From contig URMC01000027.1 in assembly GCA_900548735.1 (NCBI GenBank), positions 1 to 20,905 of the forward strand: 20,905 nucleotides of DNA. The letters run 5' to 3'. The stretch comes from an uncultured Eubacteriales bacterium (lineage in GTDB: Bacteria; Bacillota; Clostridia; Oscillospirales; CAG-272). Below are positions 15,058 to 20,905 of the stretch, piece after piece. The first letter of the stretch is position 1; every line of letters begins with the position of its first letter. The notes under the pieces are model-generated. The model did no database searches. It saw nothing but the letters and a program-made list of their open reading frames with translations, and was not told where the DNA came from. The position numbers and the translations under genes were made by a program.

Positions 15058-16386
15058 TCAAAGGTCAGGCGCGGCGACCCCAAGAAACGCGGCAAGCAAT
15101 GCCGCGCCTTCCCCTTTGGTGGGGGTCACTTTCACGCCGAGAATCCGGGAGAGCTCCCCCGGGGTCATTCCGCAAAGGAACAAATCGCCCTGTGCCCGAA
15201 GCATCGTGGCGGGGATCAGCAACTCCTCGCCAAGGTTCTGCCCTGCCAGCTGTTCCGCCACGTCTTTGCCGGTCAACAGCCCCGCCACCGTGATTTCACT
15301 GCCGAAAAAGCGGTTTTCAATCACGTGCACGTCAATGCGAAGCCCCGGCAAAAGCGCCGTCAGTTTTCCGGCAAGCAGTTTCATGGTGTCCCCCGCCGCC
15401 TTGCCGGTGGCAAGCGAGATATGACGGCGAAACGCGGCGCGGTCGGGCACGTATTCGTCAAGAAACGGCAGTTCCGCGTCAAATTCGGAAATAAGGGAAC
15501 GGATCATCCCCACCCCGTTTTCGATCTGCTCATAGTCGCCGTAATACTCCTCCTCCGGCATCGGGAGCCCGGCTTTGAGATAGAACTCGTCCGCACAGCA
15601 GAAAATGCGGGCGCCGAGCGCCGCGCGGCACTTGTCGCCGAAGTCCGTCACCTGCGCGATGACCGCGCGGCATTCTTCCGGGGTGAAGGGGGAGAGGGGA
15701 TAGAGCCCCTCGCGGTAGCGCGTCAGCCCCGCGGGCACCACCGAAACGCTGCCCATTGCGGGGTAAAGCGCCGCCAGGTCGTGCATGGTGCGGGTCAGTT
15801 CCTCTCCGTCGTTGATCCCGCGGCACAGCACAATCTGCCCGCACAGGCGGATGCCGGCATCGGCAAGGCGGCGGAGATAGGAAAGCACCTCCCCCGCGCG
15901 CTTGTTTTTCATCATGGCACAGCGCAGTTCCGGGTTGGTGGTGTGCACCGACACGTTGACCGGGGAAATGTGCATTTTGATGATGCGGTCAATGTCGCGG
16001 TCATGCAGGTTGGTCAGCGTGATATAGTTGCCGTGCAGAAAGGAAAGGCGGCTGTCATCGTCTTTGAAATAAAGGGAGGAACGCAGCCCTTTGGGCAACT
16101 GGTCGATAAAGCAGAAAATGCACTTGTTGGCACAGGAGTGCTTTTTGTCCATCAGGGGCGTTTCAAAGTCCAGCCCGATGTCGTCATACGTGCTTTTGTG
16201 AATGGTAACGGAGTACGGCGCGCCGTCCCGTGTGAGTTCTATGGTCACGCGCTCATCGGCAAGATAAAAGCGATAGTCCAGCACATCGGTGATTTCATTG
16301 CCGTTCACCCGCAGCAATTCATCCCCCGGTCGGATCCCGGCGGATGCCGCGCTACTGTTTTCTTCCACCCCGCAAATGCGAACCAT
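15058..16386 (-). CDS. DUF512 protein with PDZ and radical-SAM-like domains
   Basis: A conserved clostridial protein of unknown reaction. Its 442 residues begin with a PDZ-like domain (1-66, with AGIRPGDELLRVNG at 16-29), then a radical-SAM-type cluster C-x-x-x-C-x-x-C at Cys85, Cys89 and Cys92 within CANKCIFCF. Next come FIDQLPKGLR and the DUF512 region. The combination is typical for this family, which is usually encoded directly before der, as here. I chose the ATG at 16386, with GGGAGGG before it; an in-frame upstream ATG at 16476 overlaps the promoter and terminator. A promoter stands at 16425-16453. A role tied to ribosome assembly is only inferred from the neighbour. Confidence 0.9.
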   Translation of the reverse strand: MVRICGVEENSSAASAGIRPGDELLRVNGNEITDVLDYRFYLADERVTIELTRDGAPYSVTIHKSTYDDIGLDFETPLMDKKHSCANKCIFCFIDQLPKGLRSSLYFKDDDSRLSFLHGNYITLTNLHDRDIDRIIKMHISPVNVSVHTTNPELRCAMMKNKRAGEVLSYLRRLADAGIRLCGQIVLCRGINDGEELTRTMHDLAALYPAMGSVSVVPAGLTRYREGLYPLSPFTPEECRAVIAQVTDFGDKCRAALGARIFCCADEFYLKAGLPMPEEEYYGDYEQIENGVGMIRSLISEFDAELPFLDEYVPDRAAFRRHISLATGKAAGDTMKLLAGKLTALLPGLRIDVHVIENRFFGSEITVAGLLTGKDVAEQLAGQNLGEELLIPATMLRAQGDLFLCGMTPGELSRILGVKVTPTKGEGAALLAAFLGVAAPDL

Positions 16387-16424
16387 ATGCTCCCTCCCTT
16401 CGCCGTGGCAGATTTTTTCATTAT

Positions 16425-16453
16425 AGTATAACACATTTTTTGAAGAAAAGCAA
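16425..16453 (-). promoter_or_regulatory. promoter of the DUF512-der operon
   Basis: TTGCTT (16448-16453) and TATACT (16425-16430) are 17 bases apart on the minus strand; the overlapping TATAAT three bases on offers an alternative -10. The block lies directly after the rny terminator and 38 bases before the start codon. Confidence 0.75.
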
Positions 16454-16454
16454 G

Positions 16455-16489
16455 AAAAAAAGGGGGCTTTTTTCAAAAAGCCCCCTTTT
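16455..16489 (-). terminator. Rho-independent terminator of rny
   Basis: GGGGGC (16462-16467) pairs with GCCCCC (16480-16485) and the flanking A and T runs extend the stem on both sides. Seven T follow on the minus strand. The plus strand also has four T, so it could act both ways, but no plus-strand gene approaches it. Confidence 0.9.
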
Positions 16490-16549
16490 CATCCCACAAA
16501 AACTTTTGGGCAACTGATGCCGAGCATTGGGTGCGTGACTTCTCCGTGC

Positions 16550-16593
16550 GGGCGACCAATGGTCGCCCTGCAAAAGAATGGGTGTGTACACCC
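16550..16593 (-). repeat. hairpin pair in the rny 3' untranslated region
   Basis: A perfect 8-bp hairpin GGGCGACC/GGTCGCCC with loop AAT (16550-16568) is followed by GGGTG/CACCC around TGTA (16580-16593). Neither has a T-run. The first resembles small GC-rich hairpin repeats often seen between genes in gut Clostridia; that link is from memory and unverified. Confidence 0.45.
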
Positions 16594-16627
16594 AAAGGTA
16601 TGCGTCAGCCTGAAAGCCCCGCCGCAG

Positions 16628-16656
16628 GCGGTGGATTACTTTGCGTAATCCACCGC
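16628..16656 (-). repeat. 12-bp inverted repeat across the rny stop codon
   Basis: GCGGTGGATTAC and GTAATCCACCGC form a perfect 12-bp stem with loop TTTGC. One arm encodes the normal C-terminal residues of RNase Y (V-D-Y), and the other lies beyond the TAA stop. The non-coding arm is thus an exact complement of coding sequence. Confidence 0.6.
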
Positions 16657-18177
16657 GCGGCTTTCGCGGATGATATTGACCTTGATCTGACCGGGATATT
16701 TGACCTCGTCCTGAATCTTTTTCGCCATTTCACGGGCGATCAGCTTCATCCCTTCGTCGTTTACATCCTCCGGCTTCACCATCACGCGCAGCTCTCTGCC
16801 CGCCTGAATGGCATATGCCTTTTCCACGCCCTCAAAGCCTTTGGCAATCTCCTCCAGCTTCTCCAGACGTTTGATGTAGTTTTCCATATCCTCGCGCCGG
16901 GCACCGGGGCGGGAAGCGGAAATCGCGTCCGCCGCCTGAACCAGAATCGCAATCACGGTTTGCGGCTCCACATCGTTGTGATGCGCCTCGATTGCGTGAA
17001 TCACGTCACGGCTTTCCTTATACTTGCGCGCCACGTTGACGCCAAGCTCCACGTGTGTGCCCTCCACATCGTGCGGGAACGCTTTGCCGATATCGTGCAA
17101 GAGACCTGCACGCTTCGCGGTCGCCGCGTCTACGCCCAGTTCCTCTGCCATAATCCCGGCAAGAAATGCAACTTCAATCGAGTGCTTCAGTACGTTCTGA
17201 CCGTAACTGGTGCGGTAACGGAGTCTGCCGAGCAGTTTTACCAGTTCCGGGTGCAGGTTCGGGATGCCGACTTCATAGGTCGCTCTCTCGCCTGCCTGTT
17301 TGATGACCGCATCCACCTCACGGCGGCATTTTTCCACGGTCTCCTCAATGCGTGCCGGGTGAATGCGCCCGTCCGCAATCAGTTTTTCCAGCGTCAGGCG
17401 TGCCACCTCGCGGCGCACGGGGTCAAAGCCGGAAAGCGTGATCGCCTCCGGGGTGTCGTCGATGATCAGCTCCACGCCGGTGAGGGTTTCCAGTTTCTGA
17501 ATGTTTCTGCCCTCACGACCGATGATGCGCCCCTTCATTTCCTCACTGGGGATCTGCACCACGGAAATCGTGGATTCCGCCACCTGGTCGGTGGCGCAAC
17601 GCTGAATGGCAAGCGCTAAAATGTTGCGTGCCTTTGCGTCGGCTTCTTCTTTAAACTGGGAATCCAGCTCGTCAAGGCGTTGTGCAAGCTCATGCTTGAC
17701 CTCGCCCTCCACGCGCTCAATCAGTTCCTCCTTCGCTTCCTCGGCGGTCAGCCCCGCCACTTTTTCCAGTGCCGATTGCTGTTCCGCCAAGGCGTTGTTG
17801 ATCTTGACCTGAAGCTCCTCGTTTTCCTTGATTTTCTGATCCAGCTGTTCGTTTTTGCGATCCAGCGCTTCGGATTTCCGATCCAGTGTGTCCTCCTTTT
17901 GGGAGAGTCTTCGTTCAGTGTGCGATACTTCCGCACGGCGTTCCTTGAGTTCGGCTTCCGCTTCGTTGCGCTTTTGCAGGATTTCTTCTTTTGCTTCCAG
18001 CAGTTTTTCTTTTTTCACGGCTTCCGCTTTTTTCGCGGCTTCCGCCACAACTCTGTCTGCTTCCGCTCTGGCAGAACCGATTTTCCGTTCTGCAACAAGG
18101 CGGCGGATCAAGAATCCGGCACCCGCACCGAACACCAAAGCCACAGCGATCAGCGCGATCGCAAGTCCGATGTTCAT
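16636..18177 (-). CDS. rny: ribonuclease Y
   Basis: This membrane-anchored endoribonuclease starts mRNA decay in Bacillota. The 513 residues show an N-terminal transmembrane helix (about 3-26), a long charged coiled coil (about 30-195), a KH domain with GRIIGREGRN at 216-225 and an HD domain with His332 and H361-D362 (LLHDIGKA). The C-terminus RAVDYAK is typical. I chose the ATG at 18177 because AGGAGG precedes it; an upstream in-frame ATG at 18258 lies in the promoter. Own promoter at 18250-18278 and terminator at 16455-16489 make it a single-gene unit. Confidence 0.97.
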   Translation of the reverse strand: MNIGLAIALIAVALVFGAGAGFLIRRLVAERKIGSARAEADRVVAEAAKKAEAVKKEKLLEAKEEILQKRNEAEAELKERRAEVSHTERRLSQKEDTLDRKSEALDRKNEQLDQKIKENEELQVKINNALAEQQSALEKVAGLTAEEAKEELIERVEGEVKHELAQRLDELDSQFKEEADAKARNILALAIQRCATDQVAESTISVVQIPSEEMKGRIIGREGRNIQKLETLTGVELIIDDTPEAITLSGFDPVRREVARLTLEKLIADGRIHPARIEETVEKCRREVDAVIKQAGERATYEVGIPNLHPELVKLLGRLRYRTSYGQNVLKHSIEVAFLAGIMAEELGVDAATAKRAGLLHDIGKAFPHDVEGTHVELGVNVARKYKESRDVIHAIEAHHNDVEPQTVIAILVQAADAISASRPGARREDMENYIKRLEKLEEIAKGFEGVEKAYAIQAGRELRVMVKPEDVNDEGMKLIAREMAKKIQDEVKYPGQIKVNIIRESRAVDYAK

Positions 18178-18249
18178 GGGTTTCCTCCTGTTCACTTTCT
18201 CAAAATCTATATACAAAAAGCCATACTCCGACATTGTATATGCTATATG

Positions 18250-18278
18250 ATTATACACTTAATTTCACAAATTGTCAA
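18250..18278 (-). promoter_or_regulatory. consensus sigma-A promoter of rny
   Basis: TTGACA (18273-18278) and TATAAT (18250-18255) are 17 bases apart on the minus strand, a perfect consensus match. The 5' untranslated region would be about 65 bases. Confidence 0.92.
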
Positions 18279-18306
18279 GGGTCGCGGTTTCTTTTTTTCG
18301 GAAGTC

Positions 18307-18335
18307 TTGACAAACTTTCAAAATCCCGTTATAAT
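18307..18335 (+). promoter_or_regulatory. consensus sigma-A promoter of the HPr-like transcript
   Basis: TTGACA (18307-18312) and TATAAT (18330-18335) are 17 bases apart, again a perfect match. It is divergent from the rny promoter, with 28 bases between the two -35 boxes. The next credible start codon is more than 220 bases downstream. Confidence 0.92.
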
Positions 18336-18341
18336 GATTAT

Positions 18342-18525
18342 GTATTATACGTTATGCACGCACAGCACGGCGCCCTTGCGGGCATTTTCGGCGGGAGCCG
18401 TAATCGGTACCGCGGATCCTCGCGGGACGGATTTTTCGTCGGGCTGCGGCCTGCGGAGGCTTGCTTTCTGCGTTCCTTCCCCCCCGCCGGTGACCCCTGA
18501 ATGTGAGCGTAAATCTTCAGAAAGG
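18342..18525 (+). ncRNA. candidate structured leader or small RNA, family unknown
   Basis: This is the only gene-free stretch over 300 bases (18178-18560 with its promoters). Downstream of a perfect promoter it holds a chain of short hairpins: GCCC/GGGC (18372-18383), CGGC/GCCG with loop GGGA (18389-18400), CCGCG/CGCGG (18410-18425), GACG/CGTC (18426-18440) and GCCT/AGGC with loop GCGG (18449-18460). A pyrimidine-rich tract and CCGCCGG follow. A reading frame from ATG 18355 has no ribosome site and an unremarkable Arg/Gly-rich product. It matches no riboswitch that I can name with confidence. It could be a free RNA, such as a raiA-type RNA, or a regulatory leader of the HPr-like gene. Confidence 0.4.
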
Positions 18526-18549
18526 GTATGATATGTGCGCATATCATAC
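18526..18549 (+). promoter_or_regulatory. perfect 10-bp inverted repeat before the HPr-like gene
   Basis: GTATGATATG and CATATCATAC are exact complements separated by TGCG. The repeat ends 11 bases before the ATG, where a ribosome site should be, and none is visible there. It could be an operator for a dimeric regulator or an RNA hairpin that controls ribosome access. No T-run follows, so it is not a terminator. Confidence 0.55.
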
Positions 18550-18560
18550 GAAAAAACATC

Positions 18561-18791
18561 ATGAAAAGTGTACAGATCCGGCTTTCGACCATCGCGGATG
18601 TGCGCGATTTTGTCAACATCGTTGCCAAAACCGACGCGGATATTGACCTGCAGTCCGGCAGATATGTGGTGGACGGCAAGTCCATTATGGGTATTTTCAG
18701 CCTTGACCTGCTTTCCCCGATCACGCTAACCGTCCACTCGGACGACACGGACGAGGTGCTGGCACAGCTGGAGCGCTTCATCGTAAAATAA
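18561..18791 (+). CDS. HPr family protein lacking the active-site histidine
   Basis: A 76-residue HPr-fold protein of the clostridial type. The regulatory serine region is kept: Ser41 in DGKSIMGIFSL matches HPr Ser46, which HPr kinase phosphorylates. The catalytic His15 of true HPr is missing: the segment IADVRDFV at 11-18 places Asp13 there, before the conserved Arg. It therefore cannot carry phosphate from PEP in the PTS and may act only as a signal protein, as Crh does in Bacillus. I chose the ATG at 18561 because relatives start with a similar M-K-x-V; an in-frame ATG at 18528 would add 11 residues encoded by the inverted repeat and sits only one base after an AAAGGG. A terminator follows. 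Confidence 0.85.
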   Translation: MKSVQIRLSTIADVRDFVNIVAKTDADIDLQSGRYVVDGKSIMGIFSLDLLSPITLTVHSDDTDEVLAQLERFIVK

Positions 18792-18804
18792 AGCGCCCCT
18801 TCGG

Positions 18805-18830
18805 AAAAAGCCCGGAACGCCGGGCTTTTT
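18805..18830 (+). terminator. Rho-independent terminator after the HPr-like gene
   Basis: AAAAAGCCCGG and CCGGGCTTTTT form an 11-bp perfect stem with loop AACG; the T-run is part of the stem. It lies 13 bases after the stop codon and 25 bases before the next start codon, with no promoter between. It could work in both directions. Confidence 0.88.
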
Positions 18831-18855
18831 CGAGTTTATTGCAAAGGAGAAACCG

Positions 18856-19560
18856 ATGGAACATTTTGTGGAGTTTTGCCATGTCAGCAAGGTTTACGAG
18901 ATGGGCGAGGTGCGCATTGACGCCCTGAGGGACGCCAGTTTTACCGTGGATAAGGGGGAAATCTGCGTGATTGTAGGTCCCTCCGGCGCGGGAAAAACAA
19001 CGCTGCTGAACATTCTCGGCGGCATGGACACATTGACATCGGGGAATGTGCGCATTGACGGCAAGGAGATTTCCGCTTACAGCGGGCGGCAACTGACGGC
19101 TTACCGCCGTTATGACGTGGGGTTTGTGTTTCAGTTTTACAATCTGATTCAAAACCTGACGGCGCTGGAAAACGTGGAGATGGCAACCGAAATCTGTAAA
19201 AACCCCCTGCAACCGGAGGAGATTCTTGCGCGGGTGGGGCTGGCAGAGCGGGCAGGGAACTTCCCCTCCCAGCTCTCGGGCGGGGAGCAGCAACGCGTGT
19301 CCATTGCGCGGGCGCTGGCGAAAAACCCGAAGCTGCTACTGTGTGACGAGCCGACGGGCGCGTTGGACTATGTGACCGGCAAACAGATTTTGAAACTGTT
19401 GCAGGACACCAGCCGGGAGACCGGCATGACCGTAATCATCATCACGCACAACAGCGCCCTGACCGCCATGGCGGATCGGGTGATTTCGGTGAAAAACGGC
19501 ACGGTGGTGGACGAGCACCGCAACGAAACGGTAACCCCCGTGGAAGAAATCGAGTGGTGA
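18856..19560 (+). CDS. ABC transporter ATP-binding protein (MacB/LolD-like)
   Basis: The ATPase subunit of an ABC transporter with FtsX-type permeases. The 234 residues contain Walker A GPSGAGKT at 41-48, the Q-loop glutamine at 93 (VFQFYNL), signature LSGGEQQR at 140-147, Walker B LLLCDEPTGALD at 160-171 and the switch histidine in IITHN. The sequence is of the MacB/LolD/BceA subgroup, whose members serve mechanotransmission, lipoprotein release or peptide defence. AAAGGAG precedes the ATG. The permease gene starts five bases after its stop, so they form one unit. It lacks an own promoter and depends on reading through the terminator upstream or on a promoter that I cannot see. Confidence 0.94.
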   Translation: MEHFVEFCHVSKVYEMGEVRIDALRDASFTVDKGEICVIVGPSGAGKTTLLNILGGMDTLTSGNVRIDGKEISAYSGRQLTAYRRYDVGFVFQFYNLIQNLTALENVEMATEICKNPLQPEEILARVGLAERAGNFPSQLSGGEQQRVSIARALAKNPKLLLCDEPTGALDYVTGKQILKLLQDTSRETGMTVIIITHNSALTAMADRVISVKNGTVVDEHRNETVTPVEEIEW

Positions 19561-19564
19561 GCGT

Positions 19565-20905
19565 ATGCTGATACGATCGGTTTTTCGCACCATCCGCAAG
19601 TCACTGGGGCGCTATCTTGCCATTCTTGCCATCATCGCGCTGGGCGTGGGCTTTTTTGCGGGGCTGCGCGTGACCAAAGAGGCTATGGTGCGCACCACGG
19701 ACGGGTACCTGCGGGAACTCTGCCTGTATGACTATCGCCTCATCAGCACCTTGGGGCTGACCGAGGACGACGTGGCGGCTTTCCGGCAGTTGGAAGGGAT
19801 TGAGCGCGCCGAGGGCGCTTATAACGCCGACCTGATGGTGGCGGAGGAGGGCGGCACCGAAAAGGTGTTTCATGCCCATTCCCTGTCCGACAAGATGAAT
19901 CTGCCCGATCTGCGAGAGGGCAGAATGCCGCAAAACGCGGGGGAATGCCTGCTTGACGCGCGTTATTTTTCCTCCTCGATGATCGGTAAGACCTTTCATC
20001 TTTCCGCCGGCAACCCGGAGGATACCAAAGCGCAGTTTGCCACCGACACGTTTCTGGTGGTGGGGCTTGTTAACAGCCCGAATTACATCAATTTTGAGCG
20101 CGGTTCCACCGCGCTTGGCAGCGGCTCGGTTTCGGGCTTTCTGTACCTTTTGCCCGAAGCGTTTCAAATGGATTATTATACCGAAATCTATCTGAAACTG
20201 CCGGACGGCGGCTTTGAAATTTATTCCGATGCATATGAGAGCGCCGTGGACGCGGTGCGGGAGCGGGTGGAGACCCTGCTTGCCGAGCGCGCGGCAATCC
20301 GCTATGACGATCTGGTGACCGCGCCGAAAAAAACGATAGAAGAAAAGCGCGCGGAACTGGCGAAAAGTCAGACTACGTTAGACGAAAAACGCGCGGAACT
20401 GACGGCAGGTCAGGCGACGCTTGACGCGCAGCGCGAAGCGCTGGCGGCACAACAGAAGGAACTGGACGCACAGCGCGCGGCGCTGGAAGGCACGCCCCAG
20501 TATGAGGTCATGCTGCCGCAACTGGAAGCGGCGCAGGCGGAAATCAACGCAGGGGTCACGCAACTTGCGGAAAAGCAAGCGGAGCTGGACGCGGGCGTGG
20601 CGGAACTGGATGCCGCGCAACAGGAACTGAATGAGGGGCAGGCACAATTAGAGGAGGCGGAAGCCCGCCTTGCCGAAATCAGCCCTGCCACCACGTTTGC
20701 CCTTGACCGTACGGCAAATGTCGGTTACGTCAGTTTTGAAAGCGACACCTCCATTGTTTCCGGCGTTTCGCAGGTGTTTCCGCTCTTCTTCTTTTTGGTG
20801 GCGGCGCTGGTCTGTATCACCACCATGACCCGCATGGTCGGGGAACAGCGCACCGAAAACGGCGTGCTGAAGGCTTTGGGCTACAGTGAGGGCGCAATCG
20901 TGGGG
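19565..20905 (+). CDS. FtsX-like ABC transporter permease, partial (C-terminus beyond right edge)
   Basis: The membrane partner of the ATPase before it. The reading frame is open from the ATG at 19565 to the last base (447 codons). It shows a short cytoplasmic start, a transmembrane helix at about 16-35, a large extracytoplasmic part and a second helix at about 402-422, followed by the MTRMVGEQRTENGVLKALGY pattern, the coupling region before the next helices of FtsX-type permeases. A long coiled coil fills about 255-372. This layout (helix, extracytoplasmic coil, helix) is typical of large clostridial FtsX-like permeases of about 700-1100 residues. GGTGAGCGT precedes the start. Cargo or signal unknown. 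Confidence 0.93.
   Translation, partial: MLIRSVFRTIRKSLGRYLAILAIIALGVGFFAGLRVTKEAMVRTTDGYLRELCLYDYRLISTLGLTEDDVAAFRQLEGIERAEGAYNADLMVAEEGGTEKVFHAHSLSDKMNLPDLREGRMPQNAGECLLDARYFSSSMIGKTFHLSAGNPEDTKAQFATDTFLVVGLVNSPNYINFERGSTALGSGSVSGFLYLLPEAFQMDYYTEIYLKLPDGGFEIYSDAYESAVDAVRERVETLLAERAAIRYDDLVTAPKKTIEEKRAELAKSQTTLDEKRAELTAGQATLDAQREALAAQQKELDAQRAALEGTPQYEVMLPQLEAAQAEINAGVTQLAEKQAELDAGVAELDAAQQELNEGQAQLEEAEARLAEISPATTFALDRTANVGYVSFESDTSIVSGVSQVFPLFFFLVAALVCITTMTRMVGEQRTENGVLKALGYSEGAIVG
20339..20491 (+). repeat. 42-base coding repeat in the permease coiled coil
   Basis: Three units of 42 bases (14 codons) and part of a fourth encode D/E-x-K/Q-R-x-x-L-x-x-x-Q-x-x-L. They start at 20339, 20381, 20423 and 20465. 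The first two are the most alike (KRAEL followed by Q-x-T-L). Similar but looser heptads continue to about residue 372. The units explain the long alpha-helical hairpin expected outside the membrane. Confidence 0.7.

Noticed and set aside
16387..16476. Longer N-terminus of the DUF512 protein
   Set aside because: It would cover the promoter and part of the rny terminator, while a good ribosome site supports the start at 16386.
18178..18258. Longer N-terminus of RNase Y
   Set aside because: It would start beside the -10 box; AGGAGG and the membrane helix fix the start at 18177.
18405..18425. T-box-like string GGTACCGCGG in the leader before the HPr-like gene
   Set aside because: The full T-box motif needs an upstream AGGGTGG part, a following terminator and normally a tRNA-linked gene downstream; here only nine bases fit and the rest is missing.
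18355..18501. Small leader peptide gene from ATG 18355
   Set aside because: No ribosome site, a start codon close to the expected transcription start, and the frame crosses the hairpins; a structured RNA explains the stretch better.

Overview
The window looks like a chromosomal segment of a Gram-positive anaerobe of class Clostridia (Bacillota). The evidence is RNase Y, a PDZ/radical-SAM DUF512 protein placed directly before the GTPase gene der, an HPr-like protein of clostridial type, a lipoprotein sugar-binding protein instead of a free periplasmic one, strong AGGAGG-type ribosome sites and TTGACA/TATAAT promoters. Base composition is moderately GC-rich by eye. The family-level lineage is not decidable from what I can see. 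No rRNA, tRNA, CRISPR array, phage gene or insertion sequence was seen.

Layout. (1) 1-4383, minus strand: a galactose-type sugar ABC transporter operon (mglB-mglA-mglC) followed 20 bases later by a putrescine carbamoyltransferase gene that runs off the left edge. (2) 4501-6553, minus: a MATE-family exporter and a small membrane protein of the CmpB-type 'putative ABC permease' family, closed by a clear terminator. The MATE leader holds two hairpins and no ribosome site. (3) 6575-9464: an M3-family oligopeptidase (minus) and a beta-lactamase-fold serine hydrolase (plus), transcribed divergently from two well-formed promoters. (4) 9458-16453, minus: a housekeeping block reading, in transcription order, DUF512 protein, der, CPBP-family membrane protease, obgE, ppa and an MBL-fold hydrolase. 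A good promoter stands in front of the DUF512 gene. (5) 16455-18278, minus: rny with its own consensus promoter and terminator. (6) 18307-20905, plus: a perfect consensus promoter, about 200 bases of hairpin-rich non-coding sequence, an HPr-like gene, a terminator, then an ABC ATPase and an FtsX-type permease that runs off the right edge.

How the genes fit together. The left block imports a sugar and can recover ATP from carbamoyl-putrescine. The middle block combines ribosome assembly (Der, Obg), pyrophosphate removal (Ppa) and RNA turnover (RNase Y). The right block pairs a likely regulatory HPr homologue with a MacB-like transporter of unknown cargo.

The features most worth a second look are four: the hairpin-rich leader between two perfect divergent promoters (18342-18525), a palindromic element CCTG(A/T)CAGG repeated behind three minus-strand genes, the alternative hairpins in front of the MATE gene, and the linkage of ptcA to a sugar transporter whose binding pocket is altered.
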